This document shows positions 26,654-36,372 of a stretch of 64,000 nucleotides of DNA, piece by piece; the first letter of the stretch is position 1, and every line of letters starts with the position of its first letter. Both the position numbers and the translations under genes were made by a program. Origin of the DNA: Amycolatopsis balhimycina FH 1894 (lineage in GTDB: Bacteria > Actinomycetota > Actinomycetes > Mycobacteriales > Pseudonocardiaceae); contig NZ_KB913037.1 in the NCBI RefSeq assembly GCF_000384295.1, positions 6,697,533 to 6,761,532 of the forward strand, given 5' to 3'. The notes beneath the pieces were generated by a model. The model had not been told where the DNA came from. It saw nothing but the letters and a program-made list of their open reading frames with translations, and did not search any database.

Positions 26654-27205
26654 CTATGTGACGGCGAGCGACCGTACCTTGTTGTTCCAACTCCCACTGG
26701 CGAAGCAAGTCCTCATGTCAGGACAGTTGCTGGCCTTCGGCACGGGGTGGTTGCCGAGAAACCCGGTCTGGTCGAAGACCGTGACCACGCAGTAGGAGTA
26801 GGCCTTGATGACGAACGAGGTGATGTCCTTGTTCACGGTGGAGCCGGTGGAGAAGAAGTCCTTGCTCAGGTCGCCGGAGGACGCCTCGTTGACTGTGACG
26901 TCGTCGTCGCAGTAAGCCCGGCCGTCAGTGCGGTAGTAGTTCTTGTACCCGCCGGTGTAGTTGACGTCGTCGAACACGGTGAGCAGCGGAGTGATGGCGG
27001 CGGCCGCCTGGTGGGACTCCAGCGCCTGCTCGGAGGCGAAGCATTTCGCAGGCCCGCCCTCGAGGGCCTGAAGGCAGTAGTTCCCCTGCGGAGTACCCGG
27101 CTGGGCGTCGGTCGCGGACGCGGTGGCCGCTCCGCCGAGCACCGCGGTCGCCACGATCCCGGAGGCCGCGACCGCCGACGCGAGCCGTCGCTTCAGTCTG
27201 TTCAT
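26654..27205 (-). CDS. Secreted beta/gamma-crystallin-like or I36-inhibitor-like protein
   Basis: A 183-residue exported protein. The signal peptide (LASAVAASGIVATAVLGGAA) ends near ASA. A Greek-key-like repeat follows: LTVFDDVNYTGGYKNYYRT and, later, VTVFDQTGFLGNHPV. The paired hydrophobic strand plus F/Y-x-G pattern is typical of crystallin folds and of peptidase-inhibitor family I36. Five Cys are in the mature part. ATG 27205 is preferred over the GTG two codons earlier because GGGGAG is properly spaced from it. It is divergent from the SARP regulator, whose regulation it might share. Confidence 0.72.
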   Translation of the reverse strand: MNRLKRRLASAVAASGIVATAVLGGAATASATDAQPGTPQGNYCLQALEGGPAKCFASEQALESHQAAAAITPLLTVFDDVNYTGGYKNYYRTDGRAYCDDDVTVNEASSGDLSKDFFSTGSTVNKDITSFVIKAYSYCVVTVFDQTGFLGNHPVPKASNCPDMRTCFASGSWNNKVRSLAVT

Positions 27206-27377
27206 CGTCACTCTCCCCTTCCGTGCCGGCTTGGGCCGACATCGCCGGTGATCGTGCCCGGCCGTTCGTCAGCATTTCTGCAGGCGAGCTTGTAATGCCT
27301 GGTCAGCGGTCGTTGACGGCTCTCGAGCGGAGACGCATCGGCTACCCTGGGACGTGGTCTTGTCGAGGGGGCGGCCC

Positions 27378-30173
27378 ATGAGCACGGTGGTGCGGTTGCT
27401 GGGCGAGGTCGACGTGCTCGTGAACGGGCGTCCGGTCGACCTCGGCACCCCGCGGCAGCGGTGTGTCCTGGCGGTGCTGGCGCTCGAGGTGGGTCAGGTG
27501 GTGCGCGCGGACCGGCTGGTCGAGCGCGTCTGGGGTGCCGACGCGACGCCGCGCACACGGACCACTCTGCACGGCTACATCTCGCGGTTGCGGGCGGCGC
27601 TGGCGGGCGCCGACGGAGTCAGCCTCACCCGCCGCTCCGGCGGCTACGTCCTGGTGACCGAGCCCCAAGTGTCCACAGTGGACCTCTTCCGGTGCCGTGA
27701 ACTGCGAGCGAACGCCCGCGCCGACGAGGAACGTGCGACGGCGCTGCTGACCGAAGCGGTGGACCTGTGGCAAGGAGAAGCGCTGACCGGGCTGACCGGC
27801 GAATGGGCCGAAGCCGAACGCGAGCGACTCGAGCGGGAACGGCTGGCCACGGCGCAGGACCTCGCCGACGCGCGGCTCCGGCTCGGGCTCGGGCTCGGGG
27901 AGGAAGCCGTGGACGAGCTCGCGGCGCACGCCGAGGCGCATCCGCTGGACGAACGCACCGCAGGCCAGTACCTCCTGGCGCTGCACCAGGCTGGGCGGAC
28001 CGCCGAGGCGCTGAACCACTACCAGCGGGTTCGCGCCCGCCTCGCCGAGGAGCTGGGGACCGACCCCGGCCCCGCGCTGCAGGAACTGCACTGCCGGCTC
28101 CTGACCACCAAGCCCGACCGGCAGAGCCCACCATCGCGATCCGTTCCGCACGAGCTTCGCGCCGCGCCCGCGTCGTTCGCGGGTCGCGCCGACGACGTAC
28201 GCCGGCTCGACGCCACACTGGACGCCGCGAGGGCGAGCGGCACGATGATGCTCGCCGTTGTCCGAGGCACCGGCGGGCTCGGCAAGACCTGGCTGGCCCT
28301 GCACTGGGCGCACCGCCGGCTCGACCGGTTCCCGGATGGCCAGCTCTTCGCCGACCTCGGCGGCTTCGGCGCCGGCGCACCGATGACCCCGGCCGCGGCG
28401 CTCTTCGGCTTCCTCGCCGCGCTCGGTGTCGAGCCGGATTCGATTCCGCCGGACCTGCACGGCCGGTCGGCGTTGTTCCGAACCTTGACTGCGGGCAAGC
28501 GGCTGCTCGTGGTGCTGGACAACGCCGCCGGCACCGATCAGGTCGTGCCGCTGCTGCCCGGCGGTGCGTCGTGCGCCGTGGTCGTGACCAGCCGCAACGG
28601 GCTCGCGGGCCTGGTCGCGGCGCACGACGCCCGCAGCGTTGCGCTGGGCGTCCTTCCTATGGCGGACGCTCGCGAGCTGCTGGCCGCCCGGCTTGGTGCC
28701 GCCCGGGTCGACGCCGAGCGGGAGGCGGTCGACGAACTGGTGGGCCTCTGCGGTGGCCTGCCGCTGGCGTTGAGCGTGCTGGCAGGCCGGGCTGGGGCGC
28801 GGCTGTCCGCCCTGGTCGGGGAACTGCGGGAGGTGGGCCTGGACGGCCTGGCCGACGACGACCCGGCCGCGAGCCTGCCCGCAGTGCTGTCCTGGTCGTA
28901 CGCCGCGCTGACCGACGACCAGGCCACCGTGTTCGGATTGCTGGCTCTTGCGCCGGGGCCGGACACCGCCCTGGTCACTGCGGCGAACCTGACGGGGTTG
29001 CCGCTGGCACGAGCCCGGGCCGTGCTGCGCGGCCTCGAGCAGATGTCACTACTCGAGCATGACCCGGACGGCCGCTACCGGATGCACGACCTGGTCCGCG
29101 CGTACGCGGCCGAAACCGCACGGACGCTGCCCGGCGGCGTGCGGGACGCGGCCGTGCGCCGGGTCCTCGGTTTCTGCGCCCACACCGCCTACCACGCCGG
29201 TCTGCTGCTGGACACACATCGCGGACCCGTCGACCTCACTCCGCCCGAGCCCGGTCCGTACGTCCTCGAGCTGTCCGGTGCCGAGGCCGCCATGGTCTGG
29301 TTCGAAGCCGAGCGCGCCACCCTGCTCGCCGTTCAGGAAGCCGTCGCGAGCCGGGACTGGCACAAGACTGTGTGGTGGCTGGCCCTGTCGACCGACACGG
29401 CCCGCCAGCGGCGAGGCCACCGCCACGACCGTCTTGCGGGATGGCGGGCCGCGGTCGACGCTGCGACGTCGCTGCCGGGCCCGGCTCCCGCGCTCATCGC
29501 CCGCCGGCACCTTGGGCGCGCGTGCGCCGCGTTGGGACGGCGCGAGGAGTCGGTCCGGCACCTGCGGCACGCCGTCGGTCTCGCCGGAGACCACGACGAC
29601 CGCTACGAACTGGGCCACGCCCACCAGTCCCTCGCCCGGACGCTGGAGGGGCACGACGACGAGCTGGCGCTGGCTCACGCCATCGGGGCGTTGCGCCTGT
29701 TCGAGGGCCTCGGCCTGCCGGTGTGCACGGCCCACGGCCACAACGCTGTGGGCCGGCACGCCGCCCACCTCGGCGACCACGACGCCGCCCGCGGCCACTT
29801 CGACGTTGCCCTGACTCTGCATCGCGACCACGGCAACGCCGCGGGGGAGGCCGAGAGCCTCGACCGGCTTGCCCGCCTCGAACACGACGCGGGCAACGAG
29901 GCCATCCGGCTGCACGGACGGGCGCTCACCCTCCGACGCGGTCTCGGCCACGTCCCGGCGTCCGCCGAAACGCTCGACCGTCTCGGCCTTTCACACGCTG
30001 CCCTCGGACGGACCGGCGAGGCGCGCGAAGCGTGGCAGGAAGCTCTAGAACTGTACCGGGGCCAGGGCCGGGACGAAGAGCGCGAACGGGTGGAGCATCG
30101 GCTCGGCGGGTTGGGAGCCGCTCGGCCCGGGCATACTCGTGCTTCAGCTGTTCACAAAAAGGGGGAGAAATGA
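27378..30173 (+). CDS. SARP-family transcriptional activator with NB-ARC and TPR domains (AfsR-like)
   Basis: A 931-residue regulator. A winged-helix DNA-binding domain spans about residues 1-92 (LGEVDVLVNGRPVDLGTPRQ, LHGYISRLRAAL) and a BTAD helical domain about 97-243 (ALNHYQRVRARLAEELGTDP). An NB-ARC ATPase follows with Walker A at about 296-304 (GTGGLGKTW) and hydrophobic Walker B (LLVVLDNAA). TPR-like helices run from about residue 690 to the end. Proteins of this build activate antibiotic or exoprotein genes, with the STAND module gating activity. The start ATG has AGGGGGC upstream. Its stop overlaps the start of a 41-residue exported peptide. No biosynthetic cluster adjoins it directly. 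Confidence 0.92.
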   Translation: MSTVVRLLGEVDVLVNGRPVDLGTPRQRCVLAVLALEVGQVVRADRLVERVWGADATPRTRTTLHGYISRLRAALAGADGVSLTRRSGGYVLVTEPQVSTVDLFRCRELRANARADEERATALLTEAVDLWQGEALTGLTGEWAEAERERLERERLATAQDLADARLRLGLGLGEEAVDELAAHAEAHPLDERTAGQYLLALHQAGRTAEALNHYQRVRARLAEELGTDPGPALQELHCRLLTTKPDRQSPPSRSVPHELRAAPASFAGRADDVRRLDATLDAARASGTMMLAVVRGTGGLGKTWLALHWAHRRLDRFPDGQLFADLGGFGAGAPMTPAAALFGFLAALGVEPDSIPPDLHGRSALFRTLTAGKRLLVVLDNAAGTDQVVPLLPGGASCAVVVTSRNGLAGLVAAHDARSVALGVLPMADARELLAARLGAARVDAEREAVDELVGLCGGLPLALSVLAGRAGARLSALVGELREVGLDGLADDDPAASLPAVLSWSYAALTDDQATVFGLLALAPGPDTALVTAANLTGLPLARARAVLRGLEQMSLLEHDPDGRYRMHDLVRAYAAETARTLPGGVRDAAVRRVLGFCAHTAYHAGLLLDTHRGPVDLTPPEPGPYVLELSGAEAAMVWFEAERATLLAVQEAVASRDWHKTVWWLALSTDTARQRRGHRHDRLAGWRAAVDAATSLPGPAPALIARRHLGRACAALGRREESVRHLRHAVGLAGDHDDRYELGHAHQSLARTLEGHDDELALAHAIGALRLFEGLGLPVCTAHGHNAVGRHAAHLGDHDAARGHFDVALTLHRDHGNAAGEAESLDRLARLEHDAGNEAIRLHGRALTLRRGLGHVPASAETLDRLGLSHAALGRTGEAREAWQEALELYRGQGRDEERERVEHRLGGLGAARPGHTRASAVHKKGEK

Positions 30174-30295
30174 AGAAGATCCTCACGCTCGCCGGGATTG
30201 TGGTCGCGGCGGCGGTCCTGGTGGTCGCCCCGGCGGCCGCGGCACAGCCGGCCGAGCCGGTGTCGCGGCCCGACTGCATCGGGTGCTGGGAGTAG
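30170..30295 (+). CDS. 41-residue exported peptide coupled to the SARP regulator
   Basis: MKKILTLAGIVVAAAVLVVA is a signal sequence, with likely cleavage after AAAA, leaving a tail of about 17 residues that ends in DCIGCWE. The ribosome site GGGGGAGAA is strong, and the ATG overlaps the regulator's TGA, so it is translated with it. A terminator follows ten bases after the stop, making a clean two-gene operon. The tail has a CxxC pair and a terminal Trp-Glu. It could be a signalling peptide sensed by the TPR part of the regulator, a redox peptide or a modified peptide. I know of no named family for it. Confidence 0.75.
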   Translation: MKKILTLAGIVVAAAVLVVAPAAAAQPAEPVSRPDCIGCWE

Positions 30296-30304
30296 CCCGG
30301 CCAC

Positions 30305-30339
30305 AGCCGGTACTGCCGCGGGAAGCGGCGGTACCGGCT
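30305..30339 (+). terminator. Terminator of the SARP-peptide operon
   Basis: AGCCGGTACTGCCGC (30305-30319) pairs with GCGGCGGTACCGGCT (30325-30339), 14 of 15 bases, with a GGGAA loop. Confidence 0.8.
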
Positions 30340-30958
30340 CATCGGTTCACGCCGCAGCGTCACCAACGGCGGATCAGTCATTGCTCGGCCCGAATGTCGA
30401 GAAGGGCCTCTCAGGACGAACATGCGGATCAACGGCCTGGTGGGCGTTGCTGTCGGACTCGACAATTGCGGTCAGGGAGCACGGTCGAGCCGCTCGAACC
30501 TGGACGAACGCCCCCTCATCGGCTTCTTGTCTACTGGTGGCACGACCGCAGCCGGGCCAGGCTCGGTCGAGGTGATCGGCGGGGTCGCTCTCTCATCGGC
30601 TGCCCATGAGCGAGCGCAGGAAGCGGCAGTCTGTGAAATTGGCTGCCCGGCTACCGGATGCCGCCCGTGGCCCTCCCATAGGCTGGTGGCGTGGTGTCGA
30701 AGGGGTGGGCAGTCGCGGTCATGGAGCCGGCACCTGGCGGGGGTGGCCGGCGCTGGACGGGGTGGCGATGGGTGGTCGCGGACGTCAGTCCGCACCGGCT
30801 TGGTTGGGTGGTCAGCAGCCAGAGCGAGCGCGACCTGCGCACCCGCGAAACCACGAACGCGGCGGTGTGCCACGGGTCGTTGCCGCGCACGAACGCTCGG
30901 GGACAGTGCGGTGGCTGTCCGTGGCGATGTGGCGTTGCTGTCCGAGCAGGGGTAGGAC
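30340..30958. other. Gene-poor stretch
   Basis: Open frames here overlap on both strands, none has a recognisable domain, and starts are poor. I see no RNA gene or repeat. It is probably decayed DNA. Confidence 0.4.
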
Positions 30959-31241
30959 GATCGGTTCACGATCAACGCCGGGGGCACCTACTTCACCGTG
31001 CGGAAGCTCGTCCCGCTGCTGCGTGAGGGCATTAGCCCCGGCCCGATCGACACCGGCATCCTGGAGACGTCGATGTCGACCGCCGCCGCCGCGCATCCCG
31101 GGCGCCGATGACCGCGAACAACCCCATGCTGCGGTTCAGGGACCCCGTGAGGTTGCGACGGCGGTGGTCTTCCTGGCTTTCGATGCCACCTACATCACCG
31201 GCGCCGAGTTCCCGGTGGACAGCGGCGCGTCCCAGCTCTGA
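30959..31241 (+). pseudogene. Short-chain dehydrogenase remnant
   Basis: Two pieces of one SDR protein are joined badly. INAGGTYFTVRKLVPLLREG recalls the NNAG strand, and SPGPIDTGILETSM is the post-catalytic segment of the same frame; then, in another frame, VATAVVFLAFDATYITGAEF and VDSGASQL are the classical SDR C-terminus. The catalytic Ser-Tyr-Lys segment between the first two pieces and the whole N-terminus are gone. Confidence 0.75.
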
Positions 31242-31247
31242 TCCCGC

Positions 31248-32591
31248 TCAGTCGGGCACGACCGGCAGGTGGAACCGCATGCGCAGGCCGTGGTCCAGCG
31301 GTTCGGCGGCGACCTGCCCGCCGTGGGTCTCCACCACCTGGCGCACGATCGCCAGGCCCAGCCCGGATCCGGGCATCGACCGGGCCTGGGTGGAGCGGTA
31401 GAACCGGTCGAACACGAACGGCAGGTCGGCCGCGGGGATACCGGGGCCTTCATCGGTGATCGAGAACTCGCCATCGGTCACGGTGATCGTGATCTCGCCG
31501 TCGGGTGGGCTCCACTTCACCGCGTTGTCCACGAGATTGCCGATGGCCCGCTCGATCGCGTCCGGGTCGACGTGCACGAGGCACGGGGTCAGGGCGGAGG
31601 TGAACCGAGGGGCTGAGGTTCGCGTGGCGGCCTTGGCGATCACGGTCTTCGCCACCAGGTCGAGCCGGGTGTCCTCGGTGCGGGCGGTGTTTTTGCCGTA
31701 ACGGGCGAGGTCGACCAGGTTGTTGATCAACGACCGCAGTTCCCGTGCCTGGCCGATCGCGTCCTGCACGAGCGCCGGGGCCTCGGGCGCGCGCAGGCCG
31801 TCGCCGTCGGCGAGCAGTTCGAGGTTGGTGGTGAGGCTGGTCAGCGGGGTGCGCAGCTCGTGTGAGGCGTCGGCGACCAGTTGCCGCTGTGTCCGCATGG
31901 ACGCGTCCAAAGCAGTTGTCATGGCGGCGAAAGCCTGACCGAGGTGGCCGATCTCGTCACGTCCGGTCAGGTGGTCCACGGGCGCGGTCAGGTCGTGGGT
32001 CGCGGTGATGTGCTCGACGGTCCGGGTGAGCTGCTGGACCGGCCGCAGCACCCGGCGCGCCGCGAGCCGCGCGGTCACCGCGGCCACCAGACCGCCCCCG
32101 AGTGTCAGCGCGACCAGCAACGCTGCCAGCGAGGCCAGGATGGCGGTCTGGTCGTCCTGCCGCTGGGCGACCCGCATCAGTCCACCCGGCGGCTTGCCCA
32201 TCCCGGAGGTGAGGAGGCGGTATTCGACGCCGTTGTAGGTCGTGTCCTGGAAGTACGCGGGCTGCGTGCCGTTGGCGACGTCCGCGTCCCGTTGGGTGAT
32301 CTCGACGAAGGCCTGGTTCGAGCCGGGATACACCGGGCCGCCGACGAACTGGACCAGCATGCTGCCCAGTTCGACCGGCTCGTCGATGGGGATCTTGTCG
32401 CCGGACTCGGCGACCTTCTGCTTGAGCTGGCGGGCGAGGGAATCACCCTCGCTGATGCTCTGCTTCAGCGACGCGTCGACCTGTTGACGCATGATCGACT
32501 GCACGGCCGGGTAGACCACCAACGACGCCACGGCGAGCGCCAGCAGCACGACAAGTCCACCCGCGAGGCCAACCCTGGTGCGCAAGGTCAT
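31248..32591 (-). CDS. Sensor histidine kinase, EnvZ/MprB type
   Basis: A 447-residue kinase. Transmembrane helices lie at about 10-30 and 150-172, flanking an extracytoplasmic domain. HAMP follows ([20 protein letters not shown]). HisKA contains [15 protein letters not shown] with the phosphoacceptor His. HATPase has [21 protein letters not shown] and [13 protein letters not shown]. It overlaps the end of the regulator gene transcribed just before it (ATGA), forming an OmpR-type pair. The layout resembles mycobacterial MprA/MprB, but the signal is not identifiable. Confidence 0.93.
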   Translation of the reverse strand: MTLRTRVGLAGGLVVLLALAVASLVVYPAVQSIMRQQVDASLKQSISEGDSLARQLKQKVAESGDKIPIDEPVELGSMLVQFVGGPVYPGSNQAFVEITQRDADVANGTQPAYFQDTTYNGVEYRLLTSGMGKPPGGLMRVAQRQDDQTAILASLAALLVALTLGGGLVAAVTARLAARRVLRPVQQLTRTVEHITATHDLTAPVDHLTGRDEIGHLGQAFAAMTTALDASMRTQRQLVADASHELRTPLTSLTTNLELLADGDGLRAPEAPALVQDAIGQARELRSLINNLVDLARYGKNTARTEDTRLDLVAKTVIAKAATRTSAPRFTSALTPCLVHVDPDAIERAIGNLVDNAVKWSPPDGEITITVTDGEFSITDEGPGIPAADLPFVFDRFYRSTQARSMPGSGLGLAIVRQVVETHGGQVAAEPLDHGLRMRFHLPVVPD

Positions 32592-33259
32592 GGTTCTTCC
32601 CGTAACACGTATCCCAGGCCGCGCACGGTCTGGATCAGCCGGGGCTCACCGGCGGACTCCAGTTTTCCGCGCAGGTAGGAGATGTAGACCCACAGCTGGT
32701 TGGATGCGGGCCCGAAGTCGTAGCCCCACACCGATTCGAAGATCAGCTCGCGGCTCAGCACGCGCTGTGGGTGGCGCAGGAACAACTCCAGCAGCGAGTA
32801 CTCGGTGCGAGTCAGCTCGATCGCCCGTCCGTTCCGCTGCACCCGGCAGGTGGTGGTGTCCATCTCGATGCCGGCGAACCGCAGCACCTCCTGGACCGCG
32901 CCGCTGCGCCGCAGCAGGGCTCGCAGCCGTGCCCGCAGCTCGTCCAGCGCGAACGGCTTGACCAGGTAGTCGTCGGCGCCCGCGTCCAGCCCGGCGACGC
33001 GGTCCTCGACCAGGTCGCGCGCGGTGAGCATGAGAATCGGCGTCTGGTCGCCACGGCGGCGCAGCCGTCGGCAGATCTCCAGGCCGTTCGGTTCGGGAAC
33101 CAGCACGTCCAGCACGATCACCTCGGGCCGCGACCGGCCGAGCTCGTCCAGCGCCTGCACGCCGTCGGCCGCGAGGGACACCTGATAGCCGTCCCGGCGC
33201 AGCGCATGCTCCAGCGAGCGGCGGACGGCCTCGTCGTCATCGACTACCAGTACACGCAC
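32588..33259 (-). CDS. OmpR/PhoB-family response regulator
   Basis: A 223-residue regulator. The receiver has VLVVDDDE, the phosphoacceptor Asp in [13 protein letters not shown] and the Lys in [11 protein letters not shown] winged-helix DNA-binding domain follows ([39 protein letters not shown]). The GTG at 33259 begins exactly at the receiver strand; a longer frame adds 25 unlikely residues. It is partnered with the kinase downstream. The secreted protein at 33331-33957, read in the same direction 71 bases upstream, may be part of the same transcript or regulon. Confidence 0.92.
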   Translation of the reverse strand: MRVLVVDDDEAVRRSLEHALRRDGYQVSLAADGVQALDELGRSRPEVIVLDVLVPEPNGLEICRRLRRRGDQTPILMLTARDLVEDRVAGLDAGADDYLVKPFALDELRARLRALLRRSGAVQEVLRFAGIEMDTTTCRVQRNGRAIELTRTEYSLLELFLRHPQRVLSRELIFESVWGYDFGPASNQLWVYISYLRGKLESAGEPRLIQTVRGLGYVLREEP

Positions 33260-33330
33260 GCGCCCAGTATGGAGCACACCACGGTGTCCGGACCGGCCGT
33301 TGGCCGGCCCGGACACACCAGCGGAGAGGA

Positions 33331-33957
33331 TCACTTCCCGCTCGGCGCCCCGTCCTTGGGCTTGCCGCCCTCCTTCTTGGCGAACTCCTCCTTCACCTTG
33401 CGCAGCCCGTCCAGCAGCCGCTGCGGGGTGGTCCCCAGGCCCTTGGCGATGGCGATGAACACCGGATCCTTGGTGACGTCGTCGCCCTTGCCGCCGACCT
33501 TGTCGAGGTCCTTGAACACCTGCCGGGCCCGGTCTTCGCTGATCTTCAGCTCGGCGGCCAGCAGCTTGACCACCTCGGCCGGAACGCCCGCCTCCTTACC
33601 GGGAACGGGTTTGCCGGGTCCGGGTTTACCGGACAGTGCCTCCAGCACCTTTTCCGCACGGGCAACCGTGATCCCCAGTTGCTTGGCGAACGCGGCGATG
33701 GCCGTGGTCTTGTCGGTTCCGTTGACCAGAGCGTGTTTCAGGTTGTCCAAGGCGGTGGTCAGCTGCTTGACCGTCACGTGCAAGCTCGCGGCGACTTTGG
33801 CGAACTGCTCGTCGTTCTTCTTGCCGTCGTCCTTCTTGTGGTCGGGCTGTGCCGACGACGGAGCCGCCGGAGCCGCTGCCGACGCGGCGGCCGCGCCGGT
33901 CACCGCCGTCAGGCTAGCCACAATGGCAGCAGCGACAAGTCTGATCCGAATCCCCAT
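33331..33957 (-). CDS. Exported helical protein of unknown function
   Basis: A 208-residue protein with a signal peptide ([20 protein letters not shown]), a Lys/Asp-rich linker ([11 protein letters not shown]) and three similar helical segments: [39 protein letters not shown] and [19 protein letters not shown]. The pattern LxVTxxxLxxxL is a small helical repeat seen in secreted actinobacterial proteins. GAGGA precedes the ATG at proper spacing. It lies upstream of an OmpR-type pair, so it could be a ligand, sensor partner or target. Confidence 0.75.
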   Translation of the reverse strand: MGIRIRLVAAAIVASLTAVTGAAAASAAAPAAPSSAQPDHKKDDGKKNDEQFAKVAASLHVTVKQLTTALDNLKHALVNGTDKTTAIAAFAKQLGITVARAEKVLEALSGKPGPGKPVPGKEAGVPAEVVKLLAAELKISEDRARQVFKDLDKVGGKGDDVTKDPVFIAIAKGLGTTPQRLLDGLRKVKEEFAKKEGGKPKDGAPSGK

Positions 33958-34121
33958 GTGTGTCCTCGCTCGATGCGGGGCACCGGCCCATCCGGTGCCG
34001 GCCCCCATCACACCAACTGCACTTCAGCGGGACTTTCACCCAACTTTGGAATCACCTAAGGAACATCGTCGCAGGTTTCGGGTCTGCCCAGACTTCGGTT
34101 GACACCGGAGTCGACTGTTCT

Positions 34122-34200
34122 TCAAGCCGCTGGTGCGGTCGTGTAGCTGGCCTGAAACTCGACCGGGGTGAGTTTGCCGAGGGCGCGTTGGCGGCGTTCC
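34122..34200 (-). mobile_element. IS3-family transposase, C-terminal scrap
   Basis: The minus strand reads QRALGKLTPVEFQASYTTAP to a stop at 34122. This is the end of an IS3 OrfB integrase (normally ..ALGYLTPVEFE..). It breaks off where the group II intron remnant begins. Confidence 0.7.
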
Positions 34201-34948
34201 TGGGTGACGAACTCAAGCTCGAACTCTCCCAGGACAAGACGCTGATCACCCACGCCCGCACAGGCGCGGCCCGGTTCCTCGGCTACGAGATCACCGTCCA
34301 GCACAACGACACGAAGAAGACCGGCCGTTACCGACGCGTCAACGGGCAGGTCGCCCTCCGTGTCCCTCTGACGGTGATCAAGGCCAAGTCCGCCCCTTAC
34401 CTGCGCCGCGGCCAACCCGCCAAGCAGAAGGCCCTGACCTGCTCGCCGGGGACGTTTACCGGCTCCGCCGGCTGCGCTGGGTCATGGAGACTTCCATGCT
34501 CAAGACCCCGGCAGGCACGCACCGCTCGTCGATGTCGAAGATGGCGACCAAACACAAAGCCAAAATTCAGACACCGCACGGGCCGCGCACCTGCTTCGAG
34601 GCACGCATCGAGCGCGATGGCAGGCAGCCGCTGGTCGCACGGTTCGGCGAAACACCACTCCACCGGCAGAAAACGGCGACGGTCATCGATCGTCAGCCGG
34701 TCCGGGTCGACTATCCGCACAAGGAGCTCGTGTCACGGCTTCTCGCGGATACCTGCGAGATATGCCAGCGAACGGGCGACGTTCAGGTCCACCACGTCCG
34801 CACGCTCGCAGACCTCGGCGAACCCGGGCCACTACAACCCTTGTGGGCCAAAGCGATGGCGAACCGGCGACGCAAGACCCTCGTAGTCTGCGCCTCCTGC
34901 CACGACCAGATCCACACGGGACAACCGGCCGCACCACTCACGCAGTAG
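34153..34948 (+). pseudogene. Group II intron reverse transcriptase/maturase, broken
   Basis: The C-terminal part of an intron-encoded protein lies in two frames. The first has FLGDELKLELSQDKTLITHA and ARTGAARFLGYEITVQHND, the end of the RT palm and the thumb. The second, from about 34443, reads LAGDVYRLRRLRWVMETSML (maturase domain X) and then an HNH endonuclease: CEICQRTGDVQVHHVRTLAD and VVCASCHDQIH. The catalytic YADD part is missing, and a deletion plus frameshift separate the pieces, so it cannot self-mobilise. Confidence 0.88.
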
Positions 34949-34956
34949 TCACTGGA

Positions 34957-35052
34957 GAGCCGGATGATCGGGAAACCATCAAGTCCGGTTCGGCGGGAGG
35001 CCGCGCGGAAAAGGACCAGCCCACAGCTGGCACGTCGCTGCGCGGCCGACCC
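34957..35052 (+). ncRNA. Group II intron 3' end, domains V and VI
   Basis: Bases 34957-34991 fold as a domain V hairpin: GAGCCGGATGATC with GGGAAACC and closing AAGTCCGGTTC, the catalytic core of bacterial group II introns. GGCCGCGC (34999-35006) pairs with GCGCGGCC (35040-35047) as a plausible domain VI. The intron boundary would be near 35052. It follows the intron ORF by eight bases. Confidence 0.75.
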
Positions 35053-35053
35053 A

Positions 35054-35194
35054 TCCTCCTGGCTGCTGCGGTTCAAACGCCTCGGGCTGCGCTACGACCG
35101 GACCGAACGCACCACGCTGGCGCTACTCACGCTGGCCTGCACCGTGATCAACGTCCGCCGGCTCATAAAGATCGAGCTCAGCGACCAGGTCTAA
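35054..35194 (+). mobile_element. IS5-type transposase, C-terminal fragment (intron target)
   Basis: Directly after the intron end one frame gives SSWLLRFKRLGLRYDRTERT and ALLTLACTVINVRRL, the last helices of an IS5-family DDE transposase, ending in TAA. The intron appears to have inserted into this gene; the 5' part is no longer present in the window. Confidence 0.7.
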
Positions 35195-35424
35195 CGCATC
35201 CGTTCACTCGTTTGGGATACATCGGTAGCTCTGTGTCGTTGGGTGGAGGTGACTGGTGAGCTTCTGAGCGCGGAGCAGGTCCTCGGGTCGGGACGGGGCC
35301 CCCGTCACCACGAGGGAGATCGATCTCCTGGAGGAGGCTGCAGCCGCGTTGCTGACGGCACCATCGACGGGGATGAACGAGCACTCTCGTCGGGAAGTGA
35401 TCAGCCATCGGTGGGGCCGCCTCT

Positions 35425-36372
35425 TCAGAGGCGTTCGATGCGGTCGGCCTGCGGGCCCCGGTCGCTCTGACGCACCGTGTACCGGACCCGGTCACCCTTC
35501 TGCAGCGGTTCCGACCCCATGATCACGGACGCGTGGGCGAAGAGATCGTCGCCGCCTGCGTCCGGGGTGATGAAGCCGAAGCCGCGGTCGTCGTCGTAGC
35601 GCGCGACGACGCCCTCGCCGCCTCGTACGGGCACGTCCCGCGCCGCCGGCCCTGCGGCCGCGGCAGGTGCCGACCGCTGCGGCGCCGTCTGGGGCTCGGC
35701 GCCCCGGACCAGGTGCACGTCGCGGGCCTGCGGGCCCTTGTCTCCACTGGCCACCTCGTAGGCGACGCGGTCGCCCTCCGCGAGCCACGTCAGCCCCTCG
35801 GCCAGGGCCCGGGCGTGAACGAAGACGTCCCCGGCGCCGGAGTCGGGGTTGATGAAGCCGAAGCCCTTGTCCTCGTCGTACCAGGCCACCGTGCCGTCGG
35901 CACCGTCCGCGATACCAGCCGCAGCGGGTGAGCCGGCCCCTGCCCCCAGCGGGATCACGTGCCCGGCCTGCGGGCCGCGCTCGCCTTCGACGATCAGGAA
36001 GGCCACCCGCTGCCCCTCGGTGACCACGCCGCCGGTCACGATGGCGGAGCTGTGCACGAAGATGTCGGCGCCGCCGCCGTCCGGCGACGCGAAGCCGTAC
36101 CCCTTGCCCGGCTCGTACCAGTTGATGGTGCCGAGCAGGCCCACGGCGCTGCCGGTGGCCGCATCGGCGGTGACGCGAACGCGCAGCGCCTGGGGCCCGC
36201 GGTCGTTCTCGCCGACCTCGAACACGACGGCCTGACCCTCGCGGAGCAGTTTCGCGCCGCCGTCCCCGACGATCTCGGAGGCGTGCACGAACACGTCCGG
36301 CGAGCCGTCCTCGGGCGCGAGGAAGCCGAAACCCCGTTCGGCGTCGAACCAACGGACGGTCCCTTGCGGCAT
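35425..36372 (-). CDS. Protein with four tandem cold-shock domains
   Basis: A 315-residue protein made almost wholly of CspA-type domains at about residues 3-67, 80-142, 159-222 and 253-315. Each has an RNP1-like motif (RGFGFL, KGYGFA, KGFGFI, RGFGFI) and an RNP2-like motif (VFVH, IFVH, VFVH, LFAH), and each ends with ..RGPQA or KGPQA. Linkers are Gly/Ala/Pro-rich. Single-domain Csp proteins bind single-stranded RNA or DNA; four copies should bind long stretches cooperatively or bridge molecules. The start [10 protein letters not shown] is the normal Csp opening. The fourth domain has Ala in RNP2 and may bind differently. Origin by internal duplication is likely. Confidence 0.9.
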   Translation of the reverse strand: MPQGTVRWFDAERGFGFLAPEDGSPDVFVHASEIVGDGGAKLLREGQAVVFEVGENDRGPQALRVRVTADAATGSAVGLLGTINWYEPGKGYGFASPDGGGADIFVHSSAIVTGGVVTEGQRVAFLIVEGERGPQAGHVIPLGAGAGSPAAAGIADGADGTVAWYDEDKGFGFINPDSGAGDVFVHARALAEGLTWLAEGDRVAYEVASGDKGPQARDVHLVRGAEPQTAPQRSAPAAAAGPAARDVPVRGGEGVVARYDDDRGFGFITPDAGGDDLFAHASVIMGSEPLQKGDRVRYTVRQSDRGPQADRIERL

